The translations under genes and the position numbers were made by a program. The notes beneath the pieces are model-generated. The model was not told the origin of the DNA, searched no databases, and was given only the letters and a program-made list of their open reading frames with translations. This document shows, in pieces, positions 46,919-55,736 of a stretch of DNA of 64,000 bases (position 1 is its first letter; every line of letters starts with the position of its first letter). Source of the DNA: Gnetum montanum (Eukaryota; Streptophyta; Gnetopsida; Gnetales; Gnetaceae); contig MNCI01023689.1 of NCBI GenBank assembly GCA_015680685.1, forward strand, positions 203,642-267,641, given 5' to 3'.

Positions 46919-47592
46919 GACTTAATGCATATAATAAGGAAGAAATTCATCTAAAGGAGTTACAGATTGAGGATATGACAAAGTACATGTAGCTCACCAA
47001 CCTTTGATATGTAACCTTGATAATACTAATAGTAGGGAGGCTAAGATTTTAATTGGAGAAGCAAGTCATTAGCTCCTACCTCTTGTATGAGGTGGAGTTC
47101 AAGCTCCATAAGGAAACAAAACAAAAGTTAGAGATAGCCAATGTGGAACTTGAAGTTCATAGAAGAAAGCTCACTAATCAATGAATTGTTACTAAGAACA
47201 TGGCGAGGGGGATGATTGACTACCAAGAGCTACAAAATCTCATAAAGACATTTGATATTAAACAAAAGACATTTGCAACCTAGTTTTTTAGCATGAAGGA
47301 AATACTTCCTTCAATGCTGTGCCTATGGGTTATCCCTACATTGACTCATATATGCGAAGCAACATTGACCATTTACAACCCATAGAGCAAGGAGGAGAAG
47401 ATGAAAGAACTCCTACATGCTTTCAAACTTCTAGCAACACCTGTGATAGCTACAGGGTAGCCTCAGCCTCCAACAACACCAAGACATAATGAAGGATCAT
47501 CCAAGCCACATGAGCCACCACCTCTAGGCACTGTATGAGAATTCATCACATCTTCTTCTATTCAAGATGCACTTACTAAAATTTTATCTTAA
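46919..47592 (+). pseudogene. ORF3 of host element C3, 3' portion
   Basis: It resumes the frame cut at 32982: YNKEEIHLKELQIEDM-like, then LEKQVISSYLLYEVEFKLHK, KEILPSMLCLWVIPTLTHI, TIYNP, SKEEKMKELLHAFKL and a proline-rich end. It matches the last fifth of A2 ORF3 closely, including the conserved YNP-SKEEKMK motif. Confidence 0.75.
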
Positions 47593-47777
47593 GTGTCCAT
47601 TTTTGTTGTAAACTTGCACTCATTTTTCTAAATCTATACAATCTAGCACTTGAAGTTAGTTAGATTCAGTAAGTCTATTTGTCTGTTAATAAAGTTCCAT
47701 AATTTCCCAAATTTTGTAAGAAAATTAATCCTAATTTTGTTTACTTGAGGATGAGTTTTTAGTTAGTCATGATGGTA
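47593..47777 (+). other. C3 3' untranslated region and polypurine tract
   Basis: It ends gagtttttagttagtcatgatggta before the LTR. The purine run is interrupted (atgatggta for atgggggta). Confidence 0.6.
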
Positions 47778-48670
47778 TGATAAACCATTAGTAATATAGG
47801 CTATGTCAATGCATGTTTGTTGACACAGCCCCATCGACATATCCCCATCGATGCATACTATGATGTGGTGATACAGGTACATCAACGTTAACGCAATCAT
47901 TACCTATATAAATGTGCATACCCCTTGCATTTATGGCACCTTTTAGTTATAGCCTTAGCCAAATTCTTGTAGTTTCTTCTCATGGAAGTTAGAAAATTTT
48001 TTCTCTAAATGCCCACAGTGTGGATTAAAGAGATTATACAACATTTTATTCAAGTGAATATATACATGGACACATTCACATGGATGGCAATAAAATCAAG
48101 ATTTCTTCTATCCATTACAACATTTAGACAAGCATAATTTTACTTTTCTATAATTTAATTTACATGCAATTTTCTTTCATGTTCTAAATTAAGTAATATT
48201 ATTGTTCATAAGTAATGTAAGTATGACCACTTTGAGCATAATATATTAACACTTGATAATCCTAGTAGTGTATACATGGTGCACCTAGTAGTAGAAACTT
48301 GGTAACCTAGCAATGTTAATATATGTTTAGGATATGTACAACAAGTGGGAATGGATACTCTACTTTAGGATAGTTAATAAAGTAGTTAGTTAGTTAATTT
48401 AATCATTAAATATTTATGTATTCAATCATTTAATAAGTAGGATAAAAATGAAAAAAAGTATAAAAATAAATATATTATGCCTCATCCACACTTAACCATA
48501 TGCACAAATTAACACAATTATGGATTGGAAAGATAATGACTTACAACTACATAATTCATAGTTTAGGAATATTGGCCACTTAGGTAAATAAATCCATGGA
48601 ATTTGACTAGATTACATAGGAATGATTGTGATTCATATTGTTGGGCATAAGGACTACCCATTGCTCATTA
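47778..48670 (+). mobile_element. 3' LTR of host element C3 (TCGACG-type)
   Basis: It starts TGATAAACC and ends CATTGCTCATTA (decayed CTCATCA). The U3 has catcgac/gttgaca/catcaacg units (47805-47905), a TATA box (cctatataaatg, about 47911) and the family R region with tttattcaagtga near 48045 and AATAAA near 48090. Confidence 0.88.
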
Positions 48671-48945
48671 GTATGGGTTGGACATGGAAACAAGCTTGAA
48701 AGGAATAAAGAGCATTTGATGATGTCATGAAAGATCACAATAAGAAAATTCGAAGAATGAGCACACAACTTACAAAAGAATTGAAGTCATGATTATGATG
48801 ATGATTATAAAAGTAGTGTAGTGTAGTCTTCATGTTAGCAGATGGTTATTTGGTAGAGCATGTGGCAGAAAGATGAATCATTTTTTACTTCAAGCTAACT
48901 TTAATGATTCAAGACCTAGCTAAACAAAGTGAGTTGGCATGAGGT
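48671..48945. other. Spacer without recognised gene
   Basis: AT-rich, no long reading frame, no similarity to the LTR family seen. Confidence 0.5.
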
Positions 48946-49568
48946 TATTTGGTTTCTTTCTTTCTTAGCATAGCTATAGAGTGAGTTGATATCATGTAGT
49001 ATTATTGTCAAGTTTAAACTTTTTATTGTCATAATTGAGCTTAAACTCATGATGCACTTGAATGCTGCCAATGCCCTATAGTGATAGTTATGGAGCACTG
49101 TACTCACTTAGCTCTCACTAGATTATTTTAACATATATAGCATAACATATAATATACTAGACTAAATCTTTAGATAGGCCTATTTGGGTAGACACATTAT
49201 TTAATGTAATCATCACTTCACATACTATACTTCCATGAAAAGAAAGTAGAATCATGAGCACCCTACAAGTTTAGCTCACCATAGGGGTAGGGCCAACCTT
49301 AGGATATGATATTTAAGTAGAAGTTGTGGCCTTAGTCCTTAGGATAGCATGATCCTATTATAGATATGATAATGGTTATGGTTAGAGGTCTATTATAGAT
49401 TTGAAACATTAATATTTTTGGCAAAACATTCATTTATAACTTGGCTACGGGACATATATGTTTGTCAGAGAGAGTGTCCCTTGAGAGCAAATTAAGAAGA
49501 GATCTTTCAATGGAGAATAACCTTCTAGACATGCATTCACTCTTATATACTTTAAGGGGCAAGGAAGA

Positions 49569-49640
49569 GGGAAATAGCTTAGTTAGTTAGAGTGCTGGTT
49601 TGTCATGCCAAAAGTTCTAGGTTTGAATCCTATTTTTCCC
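49569..49640 (+). tRNA. tRNA-Asp(GUC)-like sequence, remnant or SINE head
   Basis: Seventy-two bases fold as a cloverleaf: acceptor gggaaat with tttttccc (6 pairs), D arm cttagttagttagag, anticodon loop ttgtcat with GUC at 49602-49604 after U33, anticodon stem tggt/gcca, five-base variable loop, and T arm tagg-tttgaat-ccta. Stem mismatches (27/43, 7/66) and T for C at position 56 suggest decay. It lies within the MITE-like element. It could be an organelle-derived tRNA-Asp copy or the tRNA-related head of a SINE, since an A-rich stretch follows (49680-49705). Confidence 0.45.
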
Positions 49641-49765
49641 AATGAGGTTATCATTGCCTATTCTCTATCATAGAATAGACAAGAAGAAGAAGAATAAAAA
49701 AGAATACTAAGAGAGTACATGCATTTGTAATGAATAAAAGAGCACATGTGCTTGCAATCATATAT

Positions 49766-49781
49766 ATATATATATAGAAAC
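49766..49781. repeat. (TA)n microsatellite
   Basis: About eight TA repeats. Confidence 0.9.
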
Positions 49782-49868
49782 CACCCAACCACTAGTACGA
49801 GTAACCACAATATAACCATAACCACATAATCATATAACTACAAGGCTAAGAAAGAGAGAAACCAAATA

Positions 49869-50264
49869 GTATGTGTTTCTATGAAATGCTTAGGCTAGGC
49901 TAAGAGATGAAATTTTTTATAGGAATTGTAGTAGGTTTGTAATGGATTTATCAATAACACTAACCTAGCACATGAACATTTTCACATGAATTATTATTAG
50001 TACATAATGGCTTGACAAATTACCAACAGAAAATTTAAGGCTAAAAATCTACCATGATAAGAATTATTTAACACTAGTTTCAAGTTCTTTTCAATATGAA
50101 AATCAATTCTTAATTAATAGATGTTATTACTTTGAAAAAGAAAAAGGTCATGTCTGATCAAATAATAGATATATATCATAAATACATAGCTAAATTAGTT
50201 AAAAATCAATGTAGCATGAAAAGAGAACCTTTAGTGAGGCTTGTAACCATGTTGCACACAATAT
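49869..50264. other. Spacer without recognised gene
   Basis: AT-rich; the 61-codon frame at 50132 has no recognisable features. Confidence 0.5.
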
Positions 50265-50880
50265 ACAAAGAAAGCACTAGCTACCCCTTTCCTAAAACTT
50301 CTCTAGCCAAGGGGTAGCTCCCACAAGCATCTTAAGTGGCCAATGTTATGCCTTTCCTTAGATTATGGGCAAGCACCTTGAATCCTTGGTAAAATACCTT
50401 TTTTTTCTATCAAAACATTAAAAAAGCATGTTTTAATTTTTTTCTCTCTTTGTAAAGGACTATGTAGTCAAACTTCTATTTATGTAATGTATTATACCAT
50501 TAAATTGTCCACATACATAAAGTATTGGCTCATTGGTGCATAGTTAGTGATACTAAATCTTCAACCTAAACAAAGCAAGCTCTAGCTCACCTTGCCCAAG
50601 ACTTCTCTAGCTAAGGGGTAGCCCCGACAAGCACCTTGAGTTGTTGATGTTGTGCCTTTTCTTAGATTATGGGCAAGCACCTTTGACCCCTAGTAAAATG
50701 GTATTTTTTTCTATCAAATTATTGTAAAAAGCATGTTTTTATTTTTTTTCTCTCTCTTTTTGTGAAGGACTATGCAGTTAAACTTCTAATTATGTAATGT
50801 ATTATACCACCAAATCATCCACATACCTAAAGTATTGGCTCAATGTCACATAGTTAGCAATATCAAATCTACAACCTAAA
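50265..50880. repeat. Tandem duplication, period about 304 bp
   Basis: Two diverged copies, 50265-50567 and 50568-50880, share acttctctag (50297 and 50601), aaggggtagc, 'cttagattatgggcaagcac', 'aaagcatgttttt' and 'attatgtaatgtattatacca'. No protein was recognised. Confidence 0.85.
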
Positions 50881-51193
50881 TCTTCAACCTAAACACATGC
50901 ATGTCAATGAACCCGCCAAACAAAAATGAATTGGTGGCAGCACCAAGATTTCAATGCTAGAATCATTCATCCATGATTGCTCACTAAGAAAAGGGATTTT
51001 ATCAACACAAAAGCAACTTTACAGAACTTTACAATTGTCATCATAGATTGAGAAATCTATGATTAATTGCAAAATCTACAATAATGGCATGGTAATTTTA
51101 AAGCTAATTTAAAAGTAGATTAGATATTTAATCCAATAAATAGTGTTATATTTTTATTGATTTTTAAAGTTTAATATATTATATATTGCTAAT
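50881..51193. other. Spacer left of element B
   Basis: AT-rich sequence without a recognised gene. The five bases before the LTR are ctaat; the matching right flank is lost. Confidence 0.5.
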
Positions 51194-51214
51194 TGATGAG
51201 ACGCGACTTGCATT

Positions 51215-51300
51215 GGGCCGCGATATCGAGTACGCGATATCGTGGCTGCCACGATATCGCATCCCATGCGATATCGCGTCCAGCTGCCATATCTATAAAT
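51215..51300 (+). promoter_or_regulatory. U3 palindrome cluster and TATA box of element B
   Basis: Four CGATATCG octamers spaced 14, 17 and 17 bases start-to-start, the last ending 16 bases before the TATA box. The spacing and position suggest binding sites for a dimeric factor upstream of the core promoter; this is inference. Confidence 0.6.
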
Positions 51301-51574
51301 AAGAGGTGGCACTCCCTTCATTTCCCAATCCTGGCTAGTGTAGCGAAGCTCTGGCAGATTGATCACTCCAGAGTTAGAATTTTTCCCCATGTGCCCGCAG
51401 TAGGAGTCCTAGAGTGAACGGCTCTTTATTCGAGCAGCTTGTAACCTGAACCCAAGTTGTGTACGGCAATAAAGACGAACTTGTTTGGATAAACCTTGCA
51501 GCACGTGGTTTCATTTATTGCTTTATTTCCTGCTTTCCTAGTGCGTTCAAGTACGACTTGATTACGAGCGTCTA

Positions 51575-51825
51575 CGGACGTGTACGGCTAGTCAAGGAAT
51601 CGGCTGCTTGACGCAATGCATGAGTACGACTCAATTACGAGCATTGGATGCTTGGTAACCCAGTAGCGTATTCCAGGATTCTGCGCTTGGTAACTCCCGG
51701 GTCTAATGTGTACGGCTAGTTGAGGAATCGGCTGCTCATTGCTAGGCTAGATCGTGTGATAAGTACGACTTAGTTACGAGCACCCACGGGTGTGTACGGC
51801 TGGCTAAGGAATCGGCTGCTTATCA
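51575..51825. repeat. U5 tandem units in the 5' LTR of B
   Basis: Three diverged units share 'gtgtacggct', 'gaatcggctgct' and 'gtacgact..attacgagc'. This explains why this LTR is about 200 bp longer than most family members. Confidence 0.7.
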
Positions 51826-52247
51826 CACGTAGGCTAAATAGGTGCCTCAGTACGACCACTTCGAGCACTTGCGTTACGTGTGGCGATCCCAGTAACGATT
51901 AGCGTTTGGTAAGCTGCAGTTGCATAGTTCAGGGTGTGTCCGGTAAGTGGGAACGGATGCTGACGCTAGTTAATTTAGACTTAGATCTTAGTTAGAGTTA
52001 GTTTAGGTTTCTCAACCCTTTCTCCTGGTAGCATAGAAGATAAGCCGAAAATACCAAAAAAATCACATACCTCAGACTTGCTTAACCATACACCGTGACA
52101 CATACAAGCAAGCCTGGGAAGACAACGAACGATTAACCCCAAGTGTTTCTTGTGGCGTTAAGGCATTTAGTCTGCGGAGTTCGACCGGATCGCGCGTGTA
52201 CGCTCGTTTCGTATGGTGGAGTGTAGGGGTACCTCGCCACTCATCAT

Positions 52248-52265
52248 TGGCGCCGTTGCCGGGGA
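52248..52265 (+). other. Primer binding site, intact tRNA-Asp type (B)
   Basis: tggcgccgttgccgggga is complementary to the 3' end of plant tRNA-Asp as I recall it, the primer reported for Athila and Calypso elements. One T separates it from the LTR. Confidence 0.85.
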
Positions 52266-52391
52266 CTAAGTGTTTTTTCGCCAATTTAACATAAGGGATA
52301 TCACTCACATCGTTGTGAGCTTAAAACGAACCTTAGGGTTAATCAGTTAATAAAGAACAATAAATAACGGTGAAGTTGCACACCAATAAAA

Positions 52392-55300
52392 ATGGCTTCT
52401 TCTCACGAAATCAACTCACCTAAGGACAATACAGGAGAAAGTCAGCATCATACACATAACCGCAATCAACCATGTCCTCAACAGGCTAAGGTCACATATA
52501 CTCATCCCGATGAGTATGTGCCAGATTTTACCTTTGTTTTCCATCAAGATGAGCAACTGCGGTGGAGAGACATGCAAGGTAACATTGTGTTACCCCCAGA
52601 TCGCTCTGCTTCCAACATGCTTTTCCGTGCCTTGGTACGGTATGGCATGCAAGAGCTGATTACTGAATACGTTGCGGATGATTACACTCTGAGGGATTAT
52701 CGTCCCACAAAAGCCCAACGTATTCGGGATGCAAGGCAGGAGAGCCAACATTCACTACTGAAGGGCAAGGTTTCCCACGTCATTAGTGAAATAGGAGACG
52801 AGGAACCCCTCACAACGGGTTTCTTAGAAAATGATGTTCCTCCTCCTCACTCTGGTGAAGAGGTTAGGCATCAGGGCCTTAGATCAACGATACACATTCC
52901 AGGCTCTGATCCCCGTGAGCACAAGCTGTTCACGGCAGGAACAATCACTCACACTAATGACAGACATGCAGATCGTCACAACGATCGGGGCCGAAGCAGC
53001 CGAAGAGAAGGCAAGAAACATCACCATGGTGATGGATCCCCTTCTTCTTCCCCTTCATCACATCATTCACCCTCTCCTTCCACATCTGGGCGCAGCCACC
53101 ATGAGCATAACGCGGAAAGTAAAGGTAGAAGAGATGAAATGCCTCGACAAGAAGGTCGAGAGGAGTTAGGACAAGGACAAGGACGTAGGGAGAATAGGGA
53201 ACCACAACGTAGACATCACAGACGTCATGAAAGAGATGATCATGACGAACCCCTATTCGCAACCCGAAGTATGCTTGACATTAGAGAGGCAGTTAGGATT
53301 CCCACAAGGCATTTGAAAGACAGTAGGATCAAGCGTTTGGATATAAATAATATCCCACGTTTTGAAGGGGGATACAACGCTGATCCTCAACATCATTTAC
53401 AGGCATTCCACGACGCCTGTGCCTTGCAGAACATAGACAATGAGTGGCAGAAACTCAAGTTGTTCCCAAGGACACTCACTAAAGAAGCGGAAAGCTGGTA
53501 CCGGTCCTTAGAACCGGAAACCATCAGGAGGTGGAGTACGATGCTCGAATTGTTCAACAACAAATATCAAACGTACTCCAGAGTGTCTAACTTGCGTAAG
53601 CAGATCCAAGGCTGGAAACAAGGAGCTCATGAATCCTTGGATGCTGCCATGGCCCGTTACTACACATTGCTACATCGTTGCCCGGGCCATGGGTACGCTA
53701 AGCGGGATCAACTTCGCCACCTCGTGGATGGGCTACGAAATGAAACGAGAAGAACTCTTGGGACTTACGCCCAAGGGAGACTCTCCCAACTAAGAGCCCA
53801 TGAAGTTGAAGTATTGTTGGAACAAGTAGCGCAAGAAGAGGGTGAGCTACGGAAAAGAGAAAGTGCGGAGGAATACAACCGTGATCCCTCCCTTCGTAAG
53901 AAGGGAGTGAAATTCTGTGATGAGGAGGATGAGTCACCACTCGAAGAGTTGGTGAACAGGAAAACTGTGCCGATCCAAAAGTTAACAACGGAGGTATCGG
54001 CTAAGGTAGACCAAATGTGGGATTCCTTAGACTCACGAATAGAAACAGTCCTGAAAATAGTAGAAGAGTCTAAGGATGAGCAAAGTAGTGATAAAAGCAA
54101 GAACATGCGGAGAAACTTTAACCCTGCACATAACAAGGGTAAGGGAAAAATCTCTAACTCCGATGAGGCTGAAAATTCTGATTCAGACAATGACGGTGGA
54201 TGTGAGGTCTGCTATTATGACCATCCTAAGGGATGTTGTCCAATCATCTCACATCTGCAGGAGTCTGGGGTGTATGCATTAAATCCAAGACTTAATCAAC
54301 GGCAAACACCCAGAAGGTTACCTTATCCACAAGGTAACCCGAGGCAGTTCCACCAACCCTTGACGTATTATCCAAGTGGAACACCTCCGCAGCCCATCGA
54401 GCAACATCAGCAGTGGCAATACCCACAGTCATGGGGGATGCCACAGCCAACACATCGATACCCTTACCGGCAGCCTGATCCTTATGGTTATTATGTGCAG
54501 CAGCCAGTTTCTCCAGGTGACGCTATGAGTCACACTCCACGCCGTCACTACTACGCTCGGGAGTACTTCAGAAGGACTCCTTCTCCTCCGGGAGACATTC
54601 CACATTCTGTCCATCCTCTAACTCCACCCGCACCTTTTCCTCAAGTAGTTCCCATAACACCTCCTGCTCCAACAATGCAAGGGGAATTACCTACCCAACC
54701 GCAGCAACGTCACGCCGCGAGATCTGTAAATATTCAGAGTGTAAATATCCAACCGGACACTAGTTCTGGCGATAACTGTACAAAAAGGAGACCCTTTTTC
54801 AGAACTAGGAGCCCGGATAGGCTCTCGCAACAACAAGCGGACGGGTATATGTATAGGCCTCTAACTACTAACACTTCGGAGCACCCTTCAGTCCAAGGGA
54901 ATGTAACGCATACGGTTATGCTAACACATACCGTAACTGACTGGATCAAGGTAGGCCACCTTCCCAGGAAACTAACTGATCCTGGGAGTCCCTTTATTCA
55001 TTTGCAGATCGCTGGGAATGCACCACATCGAGCTCTTCTTGACTCAGGTTCCGGAGTCAACTTAATTTCGCGAAAGATGTATCACGCCTGGAACCTGCCC
55101 CAACTTAAGAAGAGCAACATCCAACTAGAGCTGGCAGACCAGTCCATCACTATTCCCTTGGGTTTGGTGGAGGACGTTATCACCACTGTGTGTGGTTGGT
55201 CCTACCCAGCGGATTTCCTAGTGATCGATGTTAACAACAACGAAGGGGACTTCCCAATTATAATGGGAAGGGCATGGCTAAGCACAGTAGATGCATGCCT

Positions 55301-55736
55301 TAGGATCCGTGATCTTTCCTTGGAAATCTCCAAGATAAACATATGTGGAAAGATCGAGAAGAGGATAGTTCCATGCATCACATACAGTGATTCATCGGGT
55401 GATGACACGGAGGAAATGTCTCCATGTCACAGGTGTGCCCAGGAAACTCTGCAACAAAGATGCCTGTATGTAGCAACCACACAAGAAGTAGTAGACACCC
55501 CGTGGTTGACAGCTTCTCATAAGAGCAAACAAATATGCATGGAACGAACTGAGGCAACTCATGCCAACAACCGTGGCATAGACACATTGGAACGTGAGCG
55601 TCGCCAACTTCCAACCCTGAATTTAAGATCATCAATTGGGAGAAGTTGGGCACTGCTTAGAAATTCAAATAGGCGCTCACTACTTCGGATCTCTCCCTCA
55701 CAACTCAGTCATGGGGGAGATGGCCACCTATGCTAA
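52392..55736 (+). CDS. Gag-protease polyprotein of element B (1114 aa, open)
   Basis: The only long intact frame in the window. The start MASSHEINSP at 52392 is conserved as MSSSH/MASSH/MSHSH in other copies. Residues 1-140: conserved head (DEYVPDFTFVFHQDEQLRW, GNIVLPPDR). Residues 200-300: Arg/His/Ser-rich low complexity. Residues 310-500: capsid-like gag domain (LDINNIPRFEGGYNADPQHH, FNNKYQTYSRVSNLRKQIQG, LLHRCPGHGYAKRD). Residues 604-615: CEVCYYDHPKGC, a Cys/His cluster not kept in other copies. Residues 640-810: Pro/Gln/Tyr-rich. Residues 860-1020: retropepsin-like protease with DSG at 55041-55049 (residues 884-886) and FPIIMGRAWLSTVDACLRI. Residues about 1075-1114 are a novel tail made by the deletion of RT to integrase (IGRSWALLRNSN, then sequence read from the 3' region). 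Assembly and processing in trans with an autonomous partner are inferred. Confidence 0.93.
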   Translation: MASSHEINSPKDNTGESQHHTHNRNQPCPQQAKVTYTHPDEYVPDFTFVFHQDEQLRWRDMQGNIVLPPDRSASNMLFRALVRYGMQELITEYVADDYTLRDYRPTKAQRIRDARQESQHSLLKGKVSHVISEIGDEEPLTTGFLENDVPPPHSGEEVRHQGLRSTIHIPGSDPREHKLFTAGTITHTNDRHADRHNDRGRSSRREGKKHHHGDGSPSSSPSSHHSPSPSTSGRSHHEHNAESKGRRDEMPRQEGREELGQGQGRRENREPQRRHHRRHERDDHDEPLFATRSMLDIREAVRIPTRHLKDSRIKRLDINNIPRFEGGYNADPQHHLQAFHDACALQNIDNEWQKLKLFPRTLTKEAESWYRSLEPETIRRWSTMLELFNNKYQTYSRVSNLRKQIQGWKQGAHESLDAAMARYYTLLHRCPGHGYAKRDQLRHLVDGLRNETRRTLGTYAQGRLSQLRAHEVEVLLEQVAQEEGELRKRESAEEYNRDPSLRKKGVKFCDEEDESPLEELVNRKTVPIQKLTTEVSAKVDQMWDSLDSRIETVLKIVEESKDEQSSDKSKNMRRNFNPAHNKGKGKISNSDEAENSDSDNDGGCEVCYYDHPKGCCPIISHLQESGVYALNPRLNQRQTPRRLPYPQGNPRQFHQPLTYYPSGTPPQPIEQHQQWQYPQSWGMPQPTHRYPYRQPDPYGYYVQQPVSPGDAMSHTPRRHYYAREYFRRTPSPPGDIPHSVHPLTPPAPFPQVVPITPPAPTMQGELPTQPQQRHAARSVNIQSVNIQPDTSSGDNCTKRRPFFRTRSPDRLSQQQADGYMYRPLTTNTSEHPSVQGNVTHTVMLTHTVTDWIKVGHLPRKLTDPGSPFIHLQIAGNAPHRALLDSGSGVNLISRKMYHAWNLPQLKKSNIQLELADQSITIPLGLVEDVITTVCGWSYPADFLVIDVNNNEGDFPIIMGRAWLSTVDACLRIRDLSLEISKINICGKIEKRIVPCITYSDSSGDDTEEMSPCHRCAQETLQQRCLYVATTQEVVDTPWLTASHKSKQICMERTEATHANNRGIDTLERERRQLPTLNLRSSIGRSWALLRNSNRRSLLRISPSQLSHGGDGHLC
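55640..55700 (+). other. RT-to-integrase deletion scar in B
   Basis: Sequence homologous to A1 18738 (aattgggataagttgg) continues into sequence homologous to A1 21640 (atctctccct), so about 2.9 kb are missing. The scar at minus 13430-13475 in B2 has the same joined parts. Confidence 0.8.
55707..55717 (+). other. Polypurine-like 11-mer, first copy (end of gag)
   Basis: agtcatggggg, identical to the copies at 57157-57167 and 57748-57758 in the same element. Confidence 0.6.

Larger units (their letters stand above)
48946..49868. mobile_element. MITE-like element with 23-bp terminal inverted repeats
   Basis: The left terminus 48946-48968 (TATTTGGTTTC...TTCTTAG) and the complement of the right terminus 49846-49868 agree at 22 of 23 positions, enclosing 923 bp without a long reading frame. 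Flanks gcatgaggt and gtatgtgtt agree at 6 of 9 positions, a possible decayed 9-bp target duplication as made by Mutator-like elements. The termini are partly low complexity (TTTC), which weakens the case. Confidence 0.45.
51194..52246 (+). mobile_element. 5' LTR of element B (1053 bp)
   Basis: It starts TGATGAGACGCG and ends CGCCACTCATCA, so the terminal inverted repeat is seven bases. U3: four CGATATCG palindromes at 51221, 51235, 51252 and 51269. TATA box ctataaat at 51293-51300. R: gctctttattcgagcag (51421) and AATAAA (51468-51473). U5 carries several diverged tandem units (gtgtacggctag..aaggaatcggctgct, near 51575, 51710 and 51795). Confidence 0.95.

Noticed and set aside
51221-51276. GATATC repeats as a CRISPR-like array or satellite
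   Set aside because: Units are eight-base palindromes with 6-9-base spacers confined to LTR U3 and ORF3 modules, next to TATA boxes; there are no repeat-spacer units and no cas genes, and the DNA is plant.
52954-55653. Several 60-140-codon minus-strand frames under the B gag-protease gene
   Set aside because: They are antisense shadows of a long GC-richer coding frame.
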